DNA from: Cysteiniphilum marinum
GTDB taxonomy: Bacteria > Pseudomonadota > Gammaproteobacteria > Francisellales > Francisellaceae
Reading direction: 5' to 3'
Assembly: GCF_014857925.1 (NCBI RefSeq)
Contig: NZ_JACYVZ010000022.1
Span: 1 to 41,616 of the forward strand
Length of the DNA stretch: 41,616 bases
The notes below the pieces were generated by a model. The model saw only the letters and a list, made by a program, of their open reading frames with translations, was not told the DNA's origin and did no database searches. Each line of letters begins with the position of its first letter. Positions within the stretch are counted from its first letter, which is position 1. Both the position numbers and the translations under genes were made by a program. Of the stretch, positions 8,472-17,630 are shown in pieces.

Positions 8472-9348
8472 TTGTTTTATGGAGTATGATGCTAAGCAGT
8501 GTATCGAAAATGAATATGCGCAGAGGCACAAATTTGATCCAAAACTTTATCATCATGTATTAACAGATATTTATGGTTATGAAGTGAAATACTTTGGTTA
8601 CTCTAACCCACACTTCTATTATGACGCGCAGAAGCATGAAGAAAAGCGTGATGGTATGCTCGTGATTAATCATAGTGCGCAAAGCCAGCAGGCTGAAATT
8701 ATTGTTGCTTTTCATGGGACACAATATGGAGCTGATATAATACAGGATACCAAGTTTTTTATGGATGATATCAAACTTGAAGAGTTTCAAGATGCCAAGA
8801 CGCATAGGGGATTTAAACAACATTATGATAACAGTAAAGAAGAGCTTTGGACAAAATTGCAAATAGCGATGACCGGTCTACTACAGCAGGGTAAAAAGAT
8901 AAAAGTTATTTTTACCGGTCATAGTTTGGGCGCTGCTACAGCAACTTTGGCCTTTGCGGATAAAGTCAATGCAATTAAACATATGAGTGCGGCAAGCGAT
9001 AATATTGCAGTGATCCTGATTACGTTTAATTCTCCACGTGTTTTTGATCAGCAGACAGCAGAAAAAATCAATACGCAATATGGGCAAGATATCATTCGTC
9101 TGTGGCGTTACAAAGATCCGGTATCAGCCGTTCCTTTGGGGCGTCAAGGGTTTAAACACGTTGGTCAATCGCTGAAGTTGTCAAGTAAAACCTATCGACC
9201 GTCAACCAATCATAAACTAGGATATATGTTAGAGGATGTGTTCTCACAAGAAGAGATCGACTATAAATTGGATCACCAAGGATATATTGATGCGGCATCA
9301 AATGCAGCAGGTAGTATATACAACTACGCCGCATCATGGTGGAAGTGA
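8452..9348 (+). CDS. Class 3 (alpha/beta-hydrolase) lipase, N-terminus affected by a frameshift
   Basis: The protein has the lipase_3 fold signature. The nucleophile elbow GHSLGAATATLA puts the catalytic Ser at residue 158. D222 in RYKDPVSAVPLG and H254 in NHKLGYM fit as the remaining triad. Upstream, IIVAFHGTQ is the usual oxyanion strand. It probably hydrolyses acylglycerols or phospholipids. The open frame has no export signal of its own, and ATG 8452 has no good ribosome site. A full signal peptide with AAGGAGG lies just upstream in another frame (8355-8471). The ancestral product was therefore very likely secreted through Sec. As it stands, the gene may be untranslated, cytoplasmic, or intact if the shift is an artefact. 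Confidence 0.85.
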   Translation: MEIHVHNCFMEYDAKQCIENEYAQRHKFDPKLYHHVLTDIYGYEVKYFGYSNPHFYYDAQKHEEKRDGMLVINHSAQSQQAEIIVAFHGTQYGADIIQDTKFFMDDIKLEEFQDAKTHRGFKQHYDNSKEELWTKLQIAMTGLLQQGKKIKVIFTGHSLGAATATLAFADKVNAIKHMSAASDNIAVILITFNSPRVFDQQTAEKINTQYGQDIIRLWRYKDPVSAVPLGRQGFKHVGQSLKLSSKTYRPSTNHKLGYMLEDVFSQEEIDYKLDHQGYIDAASNAAGSIYNYAASWWK

Positions 9349-9476
9349 TTTGCGGTAGGTATGAAGTATTTTTTTGTATCATTTTAGCAGTGATAAAATC
9401 TTAACGATCACTCCTTATTAGATAAATTATTAGCATGCAATTAAAGCAGATAAGAAAAACTGATAAGGAGTATATG

Positions 9477-12400
9477 ATGAGTAAAAGTTGTTTGGATGGC
9501 TTTTTCAAAAATCTAGGTATGGCGATAAATGCTATCAAAGTAGTTGATTCTAATTCAACTATGTTAGAAAGAACATACCATGGGCTAGCCCTCTATCAAA
9601 AGTGGTCTGAATATCAAAAAACTCAGGGCATATTTAGCAATAATGATGACCAAAACTATGTAGCACAGTTAATTGGTTTGAAGCACATTAATAATGATTT
9701 ACCTATAAATGAAGGCACAGGACAATTGCTAGCTGATAAAGCACGTAAATGTCCCTATTTTGAGCTGCCGTTTGAGTATAAAGATGGAAATTACAAGCTT
9801 AAAGAAGTAAAGAATGATGCCACGTTAAATGATTCCAGTTATAAAACTTGGGAAAATAACGTGAGAAATACTACGCATCACAGATTACGCTTGAAAGGGT
9901 ATATGGGGCACTTAGCCGATGCCTTGTCAGCAATTCAAGAGATTTTTAATCAGTTCTATCCAAAGTCTCAGGCGCAATATAATGGTTTTACCACGAGGGC
10001 GAATAATACTCTGGCTACTTATTATGAAGACCACCCCATGTGGGTGTTATGGGTAAAAGTATGTGACTATATCGTGGAGCATTTAGTTGATGCTGATTCC
10101 ACTGATCAGTCATATGCGTTTGCAATTAAAGGGCTTATTGCTTTCTTGGAGACATATGATGATAAATTTCTCAAAGGTGCAAACACTCAAGGTGTAAAGG
10201 TGTTGCAAACGCAAATGAATCGGCTTAAAACTGAGTTATCATCTGCTAAATCAGTATTGGAGGATGAATTTACCAGTGAGGGTGCCGTTGCTTTGCTTGC
10301 TGATATTAAGGATATTTCAAAAGAAGCAACAAAACAGGTTCAAATGGTGTTATGTGCATTCATGGTAGAGCCTGATAGGGTCTATGATCCGAATATTTCT
10401 ACGTGGTTTACTCTCTATGTAAAGGGTAGAACTTATGATCGTACAAAGAATCAAATCCTAGATAGTAACACAGCGCATGCAAATCCTATAATGCTATTGT
10501 TAAAGGATTCACACGAGGTAATCAATAAGACGCTTAGGTATCAAGATTTTAGTGGTAAACATAATGATATGCTAAAAGCAAGTGATAGCTTTAAGCCATT
10601 AGAATATAACAAAAATACACCAGGAGTATACCAACAAGAACCTCAAAAAGTTCAAGAGATACTTCGCCATATTATCCCGTTATTGGATAAGATGACTTGG
10701 CTCACGGCACTGTTAAGTACCGAAAAGGTGACAAAAGACGCAGAGATAGATGTTACCACAGTATCTGCCATGGTTGCTGAAGCTAAAGAAGAAGTGCGTA
10801 TGATTGTGGCTTATGTTGAGAACGTAAAGAGGGGATATTCTGCCGATGATCTATCGCAACAGAACAGCGGTTTTTCTGAGTTTGATGACTTGTCTGTATC
10901 GCTAAGTGAGTCAATAATAAAATTAGAGCAAAAGCTAGGCGAGTATAGCAGTTTGATTAAGAGAACTGCTCAAGACGATCAAAAAAATAATAGAGAACAA
11001 GAATACCAAGATATCCTTAAGACACATCAAACGCCTTCAATTAGTATTGAGTCTAGTATTAGAAATACAGTATTTTATTCAACAACGGACAATGATTGCT
11101 CAAGTCAGAAAGAGGTGTTGGAGACAGCAAAAGAGAGGCCATCTTTGCAATATAAGGATATGCAACTTATAAAACTATTTAACTCAGTAGGAGGCAAGAA
11201 TAATCATGGTTTAGACCCTAAAAAAATTAATTATTCGGGAATTTATGCAACAAAGACTGTAATTGAAGCTTACCATCAACAATACACTCAATTAGACAAA
11301 CGGAATAATCAAACATTCCGCGAGTTTTTAAATAGTGATGAAGGCAGAAAATCTAGAGGTCAAGTTTTTTTTGTGAAAACACCAAAAGATCCTGTTGAGT
11401 TATTTACGGAAGTGATGAGTGGTCAGATAATATCGCAGTTAATGGATCATGCACAAGCTGATAAAGATACGGTTATAACGGCAGATTTAGTGAATATTAA
11501 AGAAGGGTTGCAAGGGGTTATTCAGCCCTATGATTCTGTTGCTAAAGATTTACATGAAGATATGGGGACAGGCAAAAATGGTGAGCGATATATCCCTTAT
11601 GAGTGGTGGAATCCTAAGGTTTATGAAGATTTTATTCTTGAAAAAACCAAAGAAGATTATAGCGGATTATCTCAAGCGTTATTCTACCCACAGCTGGTTT
11701 ATAATTACAGTAATCATAGTGGTAATGTGGCAGTTAATACCGAAACAAAAAAGTTTGTCAGTCGTGACCAAGGGGCTGGACTAAGAGATTTTGGCTATCT
11801 TCAGTCATTGATGAAAAAATTCCATGCGCAAGATCCTGATTGCTATGGGTATTTTGAAAGTGGCCAATTTGATCAATTGGTATTAGAAGATGGTCAGCTA
11901 CAAAATGCATACCTTGATCAATGGAGCGTTGTTGATAGAAAAGAATCATTATTTGACCAAATGTATAAGCAGGTTGTGCGACGTTATTATCAACCAATTA
12001 ATGGGTTGATGATGAGTGTCTATGCGCATGCTTTTTCGTTAAATTTGGGTAAGGAGCTAGAAAAACAATTTATTACAGTAAACACCCAGTTGATACAAGG
12101 TATTATTGATAATTCAAATGAGTTGTGCCCGAAAATCACGCAACATACGGGTATATCTGGATTAAAAGATGCTGAAAAATACGCTAAGAATCTTTATAAC
12201 ACCATTAAACACCATGCACGTTTTATGCAGCTTGAGTTTTATCGTAACCTAAAGCAGCAAAATATCACCATCGATGAAAAGCGATTTCAACGGGTTATCA
12301 ATTCAGGTAAAGATGATGGATATATCGCATCGTTGTTAGATGATTATAAAAAGGTATTGAGCATCAAGCAGCATTTAGCTGATTCGATACAAACGGCAAT

Positions 12401-13148
12401 AGAGGATAAAGCTAAAATACATGAGGTTTTACAAGATAAAGTACGATTAAAGGTGCTGTTGAATGAACTCAAAGATGTTTCTAGTCTCTGTAATCACAAG
12501 ATCTATCAATCGACTGCGCCAGAAAGTCCTAATGAGGCGACACCTGTTAATGCATTGGGCGTTGTGCTCAATAAAATAAGTGACAAGAAAATGGATAGTG
12601 CGACTAAGGATTCATTATGTCAAAAGATTATGGGGCTAAGTCGTTTCCAAGCAAAAGCATCAGGTGTTTTAGATTTGGATAATAATAATCTACAGTCTTT
12701 ATTGCTTGTCGCATTAGCCAAACGTAGCAACCGTTATTTAAGTAGTAAAACGACGACGACTGGAGCGCAAATCAAGTCACTTGTTAATTCTGATCAGGGC
12801 TATCGCAATTTATTTAAAGGGTGTCTTGGGGTGGTAACTAACAAAGCAGGTGATGTGACTTATGTGCCTTATCGGGCATTGCGCGATTATGTTGCAGGGG
12901 CGCAATATTTAAAAGTGACGGATAAAAATGAAAAGCATAAACAACTTGAGGCTTTATTTTGTGAGGGGTATGAAAAGGTTAAGTTTGAATTAGAGCAGTC
13001 AAAGAACAATGTGTTTTCTAAGACCTTGACTAATTCAACAGGCAGTTCAAGTAATAATACATCATCTTATACGATTGAAGGGTATCGCTCTAATAGTCAA
13101 TCGTTGAGTAACGAAAGTATCAATATCAAAGATCAGTCAATAATCTGA
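9477..13148 (+). CDS. Giant unknown protein (1223 residues); candidate effector
   Basis: I do not recognise the family. The protein is soluble and mostly helical in character, with no signal peptide and no clear membrane segment. Likely coiled-coil stretches lie around residues 240-290 and 430-500. The C-terminal tail is rich in Ser and Asn (SSSNNTSSYTIEGYRSNSQS), which looks flexible, as in many Dot/Icm substrates; this is only suggestive. I chose ATG 9477 because AAGGAG (9465-9470) is six bases upstream; starts at 9435 and 9474 are possible. The next gene follows after 14 bases, so the two are almost surely one transcript and may work together. A repeat-rich accessory setting fits acquisition by transfer. 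Confidence 0.8.
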   Translation: MSKSCLDGFFKNLGMAINAIKVVDSNSTMLERTYHGLALYQKWSEYQKTQGIFSNNDDQNYVAQLIGLKHINNDLPINEGTGQLLADKARKCPYFELPFEYKDGNYKLKEVKNDATLNDSSYKTWENNVRNTTHHRLRLKGYMGHLADALSAIQEIFNQFYPKSQAQYNGFTTRANNTLATYYEDHPMWVLWVKVCDYIVEHLVDADSTDQSYAFAIKGLIAFLETYDDKFLKGANTQGVKVLQTQMNRLKTELSSAKSVLEDEFTSEGAVALLADIKDISKEATKQVQMVLCAFMVEPDRVYDPNISTWFTLYVKGRTYDRTKNQILDSNTAHANPIMLLLKDSHEVINKTLRYQDFSGKHNDMLKASDSFKPLEYNKNTPGVYQQEPQKVQEILRHIIPLLDKMTWLTALLSTEKVTKDAEIDVTTVSAMVAEAKEEVRMIVAYVENVKRGYSADDLSQQNSGFSEFDDLSVSLSESIIKLEQKLGEYSSLIKRTAQDDQKNNREQEYQDILKTHQTPSISIESSIRNTVFYSTTDNDCSSQKEVLETAKERPSLQYKDMQLIKLFNSVGGKNNHGLDPKKINYSGIYATKTVIEAYHQQYTQLDKRNNQTFREFLNSDEGRKSRGQVFFVKTPKDPVELFTEVMSGQIISQLMDHAQADKDTVITADLVNIKEGLQGVIQPYDSVAKDLHEDMGTGKNGERYIPYEWWNPKVYEDFILEKTKEDYSGLSQALFYPQLVYNYSNHSGNVAVNTETKKFVSRDQGAGLRDFGYLQSLMKKFHAQDPDCYGYFESGQFDQLVLEDGQLQNAYLDQWSVVDRKESLFDQMYKQVVRRYYQPINGLMMSVYAHAFSLNLGKELEKQFITVNTQLIQGIIDNSNELCPKITQHTGISGLKDAEKYAKNLYNTIKHHARFMQLEFYRNLKQQNITIDEKRFQRVINSGKDDGYIASLLDDYKKVLSIKQHLADSIQTAIEDKAKIHEVLQDKVRLKVLLNELKDVSSLCNHKIYQSTAPESPNEATPVNALGVVLNKISDKKMDSATKDSLCQKIMGLSRFQAKASGVLDLDNNNLQSLLLVALAKRSNRYLSSKTTTTGAQIKSLVNSDQGYRNLFKGCLGVVTNKAGDVTYVPYRALRDYVAGAQYLKVTDKNEKHKQLEALFCEGYEKVKFELEQSKNNVFSKTLTNSTGSSSNNTSSYTIEGYRSNSQSLSNESINIKDQSII

Positions 13149-13162
13149 AAGAAGGGTGGGTT

Positions 13163-15181
13163 ATGAGCAAAATTATTAAGACTATGAAAGCATTAGGATA
13201 TCCTGCCAATGATCAAGGCGTTTGCTATGGCATCGCGCATACCGCTGTGGCAGCAACTTTAGACAATCGTTTACATGAATACCTAAAAGTGATTGATTTT
13301 ATTCAACATAAGCGCGTTGATGAGGTTACAAAGCTATGTAACAATGCACAATATAAGGCAAAAACTAACAATAAAAGGGTGAAAGATTCTATTGATGAAT
13401 TGCCGAGTGATGAATTATTTATTGAATCATCAGAGGAAGAGAAAATATCATTCTTAATTAAGCCTTATTTTGATAGTATCTCATTATATATGGGACCAAC
13501 TGCTTTGGATAGGAAGGATGATCATATTAGAAAAAATTTATTGTCACAAATCACTCTTCAAAATTTTCTAGAAACTCAACAGCTATTCGATGGTAGCGAA
13601 AGATATTACCCGACAACGGCAGATGTTGCTTTTTTCAATGCGGATCAGTTGAAACAATATATCATAGATTTGGCTACCCTATCAGAGGGTAATCAACCTT
13701 TGGCGCTAACGCTATATTGTGATGATCATGCAGTATTTCTTGGATATTATAATGGCCAATGGTACTTTGTAAATCATGATAAAATTGAAGAATCAAGAGA
13801 TTTAACAAATGAATTAATGCAAAGTATTATTAGCTCAATGAATCCGTTGAGTGGTAGCGATGACAAAGAAGCACTTATTGCAATTCAATCGTATACTCGC
13901 AACAAAAATGATCAGGTTGAAATCTTATCAGGTGATATGTACAAGCTAGATTGGCGCGATAGATGTTATGTGGAGCATAATCGGTTAGCTATGGCTGAGC
14001 AGCTTGATCTTCTTGATATTTCGGATAAATTGTTAGTGGTGTATGTGACTGATATAGAAAGGGCAATAGATATTGGGATTTCATCGTCTACAGATACTGA
14101 TATGTTGCATGCGAGGAGTGATGATACTCCCGCTTTGTATTTTAGTTTTCTCCGCAATAACTTATCATTTGCAGATGTCTATCTTTCAAAAGTGCTAGCA
14201 AGTACGCTTCCACACGATTGGAAGGTTGAATTGCTGTTGGCAAAAGACAAGCATAATCTTCCGGTCTTATATCAAATACTTCGTCAAAGTAACCGTAAGG
14301 CAATCGATCTATATGTGTCACATATATTAAATAGTGATCTACCCAATGATGCAAAAAATACACTGCTTATTGGGAATATGACGTTGAACAATAGTATGAA
14401 TATTTCTGCTATTAATGCAAATTTAGCTGTTGGACAAATGGCAGGAGTTAGGCATTATGTCACGTTGATTACCCAAACTGCCAAGTTATCACCTGAACAA
14501 AAACAAAACATTCTTGTAACGACACTATCACCAATCCAAGCTACTGATAACGGCGTATTTTATTGCAGAAACGGACTAAGTGATTTTGTGAACAAGGTAA
14601 TTGATAATGAGCAGGTTCGTGAGCAAATCTTACGTTATGAGCGTTTAGAACAATTCGTAGATAATCCACTTTTTCTACAAGCAGTAGAGTCTTTTTATAA
14701 TGCTAATAAATTAGATGAAAAGGTATATTCTATTTTAAGTCAGGATCAATTTTTATTGCGAAATACGACGACTCTATATGAAACCCATTATAATAAAAAG
14801 GATCAAAATGAAGTTAATTCAGAACCAGATCCAAAGGATTTGCGCATTGCACTATTAATAGATTTAAAACAGGTTATAGTGAATCGAGAGGTTACGGATA
14901 CGTTAAAACGTCAGCTAATTCATTATGCTATGTCAGCGCTGAAAATAAACCATAAAAACTCTGATGCAAGTGGCAATACAACGTGCTTTAATCATTTGTC
15001 TCAATACATCTCATTGGAAGGGGTGGTAAAAGATATTGATAAAGCAAGTAAGGCAATAAAGGATGAGATAGAACGTGCTGAAGGTAAAAGTTTAGGTGTG
15101 ATGAGCTGGTTAAAATCAAGCTATCATAATTTTTATGAGCAATATGCTAATATAGCCGATAAACCTTCAGCAGAACTTTAA
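13163..15181 (+). CDS. Unknown 672-residue protein with a papain-like cysteine-protease pattern at the N-terminus; candidate effector
   Basis: The first 210 residues show the spacing of a papain-like catalytic core. C21 sits in QGVCYGIAHTAVAATL at the start of a helix. H189 sits in CDDHAVFLGYYNGQWYF, followed by N204/D206 in FVNHDK. Cys, then His-Ala-Val, then an Asn/Asp after the YNGQWYFVNHD strand is the order used by papain-like proteases and transferases, so I infer such an activity. The remaining 460 residues look helical and resemble short repeated units (NDLPNDAKNTLLI-like) but match no family I know. There is no export signal. The gene lies 14 bases after the 1223-residue gene. Its last codons (AACTTTAA) coincide with the start of a dispersed repeat, so the C-terminus may have been trimmed or supplied by it. 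Confidence 0.8.
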   Translation: MSKIIKTMKALGYPANDQGVCYGIAHTAVAATLDNRLHEYLKVIDFIQHKRVDEVTKLCNNAQYKAKTNNKRVKDSIDELPSDELFIESSEEEKISFLIKPYFDSISLYMGPTALDRKDDHIRKNLLSQITLQNFLETQQLFDGSERYYPTTADVAFFNADQLKQYIIDLATLSEGNQPLALTLYCDDHAVFLGYYNGQWYFVNHDKIEESRDLTNELMQSIISSMNPLSGSDDKEALIAIQSYTRNKNDQVEILSGDMYKLDWRDRCYVEHNRLAMAEQLDLLDISDKLLVVYVTDIERAIDIGISSSTDTDMLHARSDDTPALYFSFLRNNLSFADVYLSKVLASTLPHDWKVELLLAKDKHNLPVLYQILRQSNRKAIDLYVSHILNSDLPNDAKNTLLIGNMTLNNSMNISAINANLAVGQMAGVRHYVTLITQTAKLSPEQKQNILVTTLSPIQATDNGVFYCRNGLSDFVNKVIDNEQVREQILRYERLEQFVDNPLFLQAVESFYNANKLDEKVYSILSQDQFLLRNTTTLYETHYNKKDQNEVNSEPDPKDLRIALLIDLKQVIVNREVTDTLKRQLIHYAMSALKINHKNSDASGNTTCFNHLSQYISLEGVVKDIDKASKAIKDEIERAEGKSLGVMSWLKSSYHNFYEQYANIADKPSAEL

Positions 15182-15425
15182 TGGGCACTCAGTCTGTCAA
15201 TCAAGTGTTATTTTATGCATTCAACATAGTGATGTTTGGAAAGATTGCCATAGCAAATTGTAGTTTTTAAAGCAGATTAGTGCGTTGCACTGTTTGAGTG
15301 TAACGAGTTTGCAAAGCACCTGCTTTTAAAACGTTAAGAAATTTGTGAGGCTAGCGTTTTTGCTTACTTTTGGGGCAATGCCAAAAGTAAGTCACATCAG
15401 CTGTGAAACAGCGGTGAAGAAAAAC
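15172..15425. repeat. Long dispersed repeat, copy 2
   Basis: This matches 6048-6440 (see AGATTGCCATAGCAAATT, GAGTTTGCAAAGCACCTGCT and AGCGGTGAAGAA) but lacks about 105 bases found in that copy. It begins inside the stop region of the 672-residue gene. Confidence 0.75.
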
Positions 15426-15669
15426 TAACAAAATCAGCCTTGAGTTACAAGTGTAAGTCATCAAAGGGAGAGATGATTAAAGGTGTATTTTTGATACGAT
15501 TTGCTACACAAACGACATTAAAAAATACTTTCATCAAGTGCCAAAGCCTAGTGTTATCAGCGTTTGTGTTGATATATCTTAAGCAGTGCAAATAACTGAT
15601 TTCTCTTAGTATTTTTGATTCAATAGCAAGGGTGAAAATTACTTTAAGACAACTTATAGGAGAATGCAA
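15426..15669. promoter_or_regulatory. Upstream region of the 614-residue gene
   Basis: After the repeat, about 240 bases remain before the next start. They are AT-rich and hold no gene I can support, so they most likely carry the promoter. AGGAG at 15658-15662 is the ribosome site for ATG 15670. Confidence 0.4.
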
Positions 15670-17508
15670 ATGGCTAAATTGACACAAGAGCAAGAAAAAA
15701 TGGTTTATCAACAAATTATCAATTTAATAAGACAGAAATTAAATGATAATCAAACATTGAGAAATAAAATTAGTGATGGAATTTGGGAAAAATTAGGTTA
15801 TAAACCATATAATAAGCAGACTTTAGATAAATTAGGCCAAAATGAGTCTAGTGATGATGAATACAAAGACAATTTTAATCAGATATTCCAAAGCGCATTA
15901 TGTGAAAACAAAAATGACAAGCTGCAATTAAGAGAAGGTGTAAAAGTACAAATAAAACAAATATTAACATCGATATACAATGGTCAGATGTTTAAACAAA
16001 GTAATGGTTCATTTGAGTCACTCTTTAAAGATAATGAAGTTGATAAGGCGGTTGACAAATTATTAAATAATTCAGATTTTGTAACAAATCCATATAACTC
16101 AGTTCAGGTTATTTTTGATGATTTTAAAAATATACAAAATATTAATGTTTATAACTATAAATATGAACCCGAAATATCAAAAAATAAGGTGAATTATGTT
16201 AGTTTATATGATCAATTCGAAAGGTTTCCTGATAGTGAAGGAAGTAACAAAACTTTTTTGGGTGTTTTAAAAGATCAATATGCTAGAATTTTAAACCAAC
16301 CTTATACAACTTCTATTTCTCATAGTGAGAGCCTACCCAAAGACAGAACTAAGAAATTAGATGCCATTTACGCTATTTTTGAAAAAGTCAGAGATAGACA
16401 ACCTATCTCTCCACAACATTTAGCAATATTAAAAGAAAATACAGGCTTAGGCAAAAATATTGGACTGAATGCAGAGAGTTATAACGCACTTTATCAACAT
16501 GCTAAAGATTACCAAGTTAAAACAACGCTTAGTCTTTTAGCCAAGGACGAGACGAATGGGTTTAATTTTAATGATATTGATGATCCTAAACGTAACTATA
16601 ACAACTATCAAAAAGATGCTTTAAAAACGATTAAATCAATTTACACCGAGGTAATAGAGAAGCACTTTGATGATAAAATTATTGCTAAAGATTTGAATAA
16701 AGATCAGAAAGATGGTCTATCGTTCAGTTTTAGTGGAGAGGAGTCCATAGAAAAGTCACAAGAAAACCCACAAGAAACATCCTTATGCAAATTAGCCAAT
16801 AAAATTGCTAATAAAGAGAAAGTTGAAGCTAATGACTATAAGATATTAAGTCAAAAACAGCAGGATCAATTAAAAAAACCAATTGATAAATTTAATACCT
16901 ATTCGGTTAATTTAAAGGATGATTTAATTGCAAAACTAAAAGATCGGAAAGATGATATATTTAACGAAATTGAAAAAAAATGGGAAAATCCTAATAATTC
17001 ACATTTATCAAATCGTATAAGTGGTTTGAAAGACATGCAGGAGGCGTTAGCTTATAATGATGGCACAGGATATTATAATCCAAAGTTTATGCAGAAACTT
17101 TTGGATGATGGTAATGATAAAGTGCTCAGACACTACAACGTAAATCTTCAGCGAGGTAATGGCTTTTTAGGATGGCATTATGGTGCAACAACAGGCTATA
17201 AAAACCTAGATGAAGCACTTACTAGATTTAAGAATCGTGATGATGCTAGTCAGTTGAATAAGGCAATTAAAAGCGAAATGTACCGCTTAGAGCCAGGCTA
17301 TAAAAAGATTGCTGAAATTGAGAAAGTTATTAGTAAGTTAGAGCATGGAGGGGCTATTAGTGCTGAAGATAAAAGAGGGCTATATGAAAATCGCACATCA
17401 ATAATATGGGGAGAGTTCACTTCGAAGACTAAGGAAAAAATGGATCATTTAATTGAAGCGTATAATAATGAGTCAGTACAAAATAAGCGGCTAGAGAATG
17501 CAGGTTAG
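15670..17508 (+). CDS. Unknown 612-residue charged protein; candidate effector
   Basis: I do not recognise the family. The protein is very rich in Lys, Asp, Asn and Glu, is soluble and lacks a signal peptide. Predicted helices dominate, and the C-terminal third (KAIKSEMYRLEPGYKKIAEI and onwards) could form coiled coil. Base composition looks even more AT-rich than in the secretion genes, which fits foreign origin. I prefer ATG 15670, seven bases after AGGAG, over ATG 15664, which is only one base after it. The gene is isolated between a dispersed repeat and a REP-like hairpin. A role as a secreted substrate is possible from context only. Confidence 0.75.
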   Translation: MAKLTQEQEKMVYQQIINLIRQKLNDNQTLRNKISDGIWEKLGYKPYNKQTLDKLGQNESSDDEYKDNFNQIFQSALCENKNDKLQLREGVKVQIKQILTSIYNGQMFKQSNGSFESLFKDNEVDKAVDKLLNNSDFVTNPYNSVQVIFDDFKNIQNINVYNYKYEPEISKNKVNYVSLYDQFERFPDSEGSNKTFLGVLKDQYARILNQPYTTSISHSESLPKDRTKKLDAIYAIFEKVRDRQPISPQHLAILKENTGLGKNIGLNAESYNALYQHAKDYQVKTTLSLLAKDETNGFNFNDIDDPKRNYNNYQKDALKTIKSIYTEVIEKHFDDKIIAKDLNKDQKDGLSFSFSGEESIEKSQENPQETSLCKLANKIANKEKVEANDYKILSQKQQDQLKKPIDKFNTYSVNLKDDLIAKLKDRKDDIFNEIEKKWENPNNSHLSNRISGLKDMQEALAYNDGTGYYNPKFMQKLLDDGNDKVLRHYNVNLQRGNGFLGWHYGATTGYKNLDEALTRFKNRDDASQLNKAIKSEMYRLEPGYKKIAEIEKVISKLEHGGAISAEDKRGLYENRTSIIWGEFTSKTKEKMDHLIEAYNNESVQNKRLENAG

Positions 17509-17570
17509 TGAGTTATGCGAAGTCAGAGGGGAAAGTCAAAACTTCTACAATTAAATTGAGTTTTAATTAT

Positions 17571-17625
17571 TCCCCCTCACCCGCGCAGCCTAAGCTACAC
17601 GACCTCTCCCTCAAGGGGAGAGGTG
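17571..17625. terminator. Double-hairpin dispersed repeat, copy 3, between convergent genes
   Basis: ACCTCTCCC (17602-17610) pairs with GGGAGAGGT (17616-17624). The first stem is degraded here (GCAGCCTAAGCTACAC). It lies between the 3' ends of the 614-residue-frame gene and the minus-strand LuxR gene, so it could terminate both. Confidence 0.6.
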
Positions 17626-17630
17626 AAATA

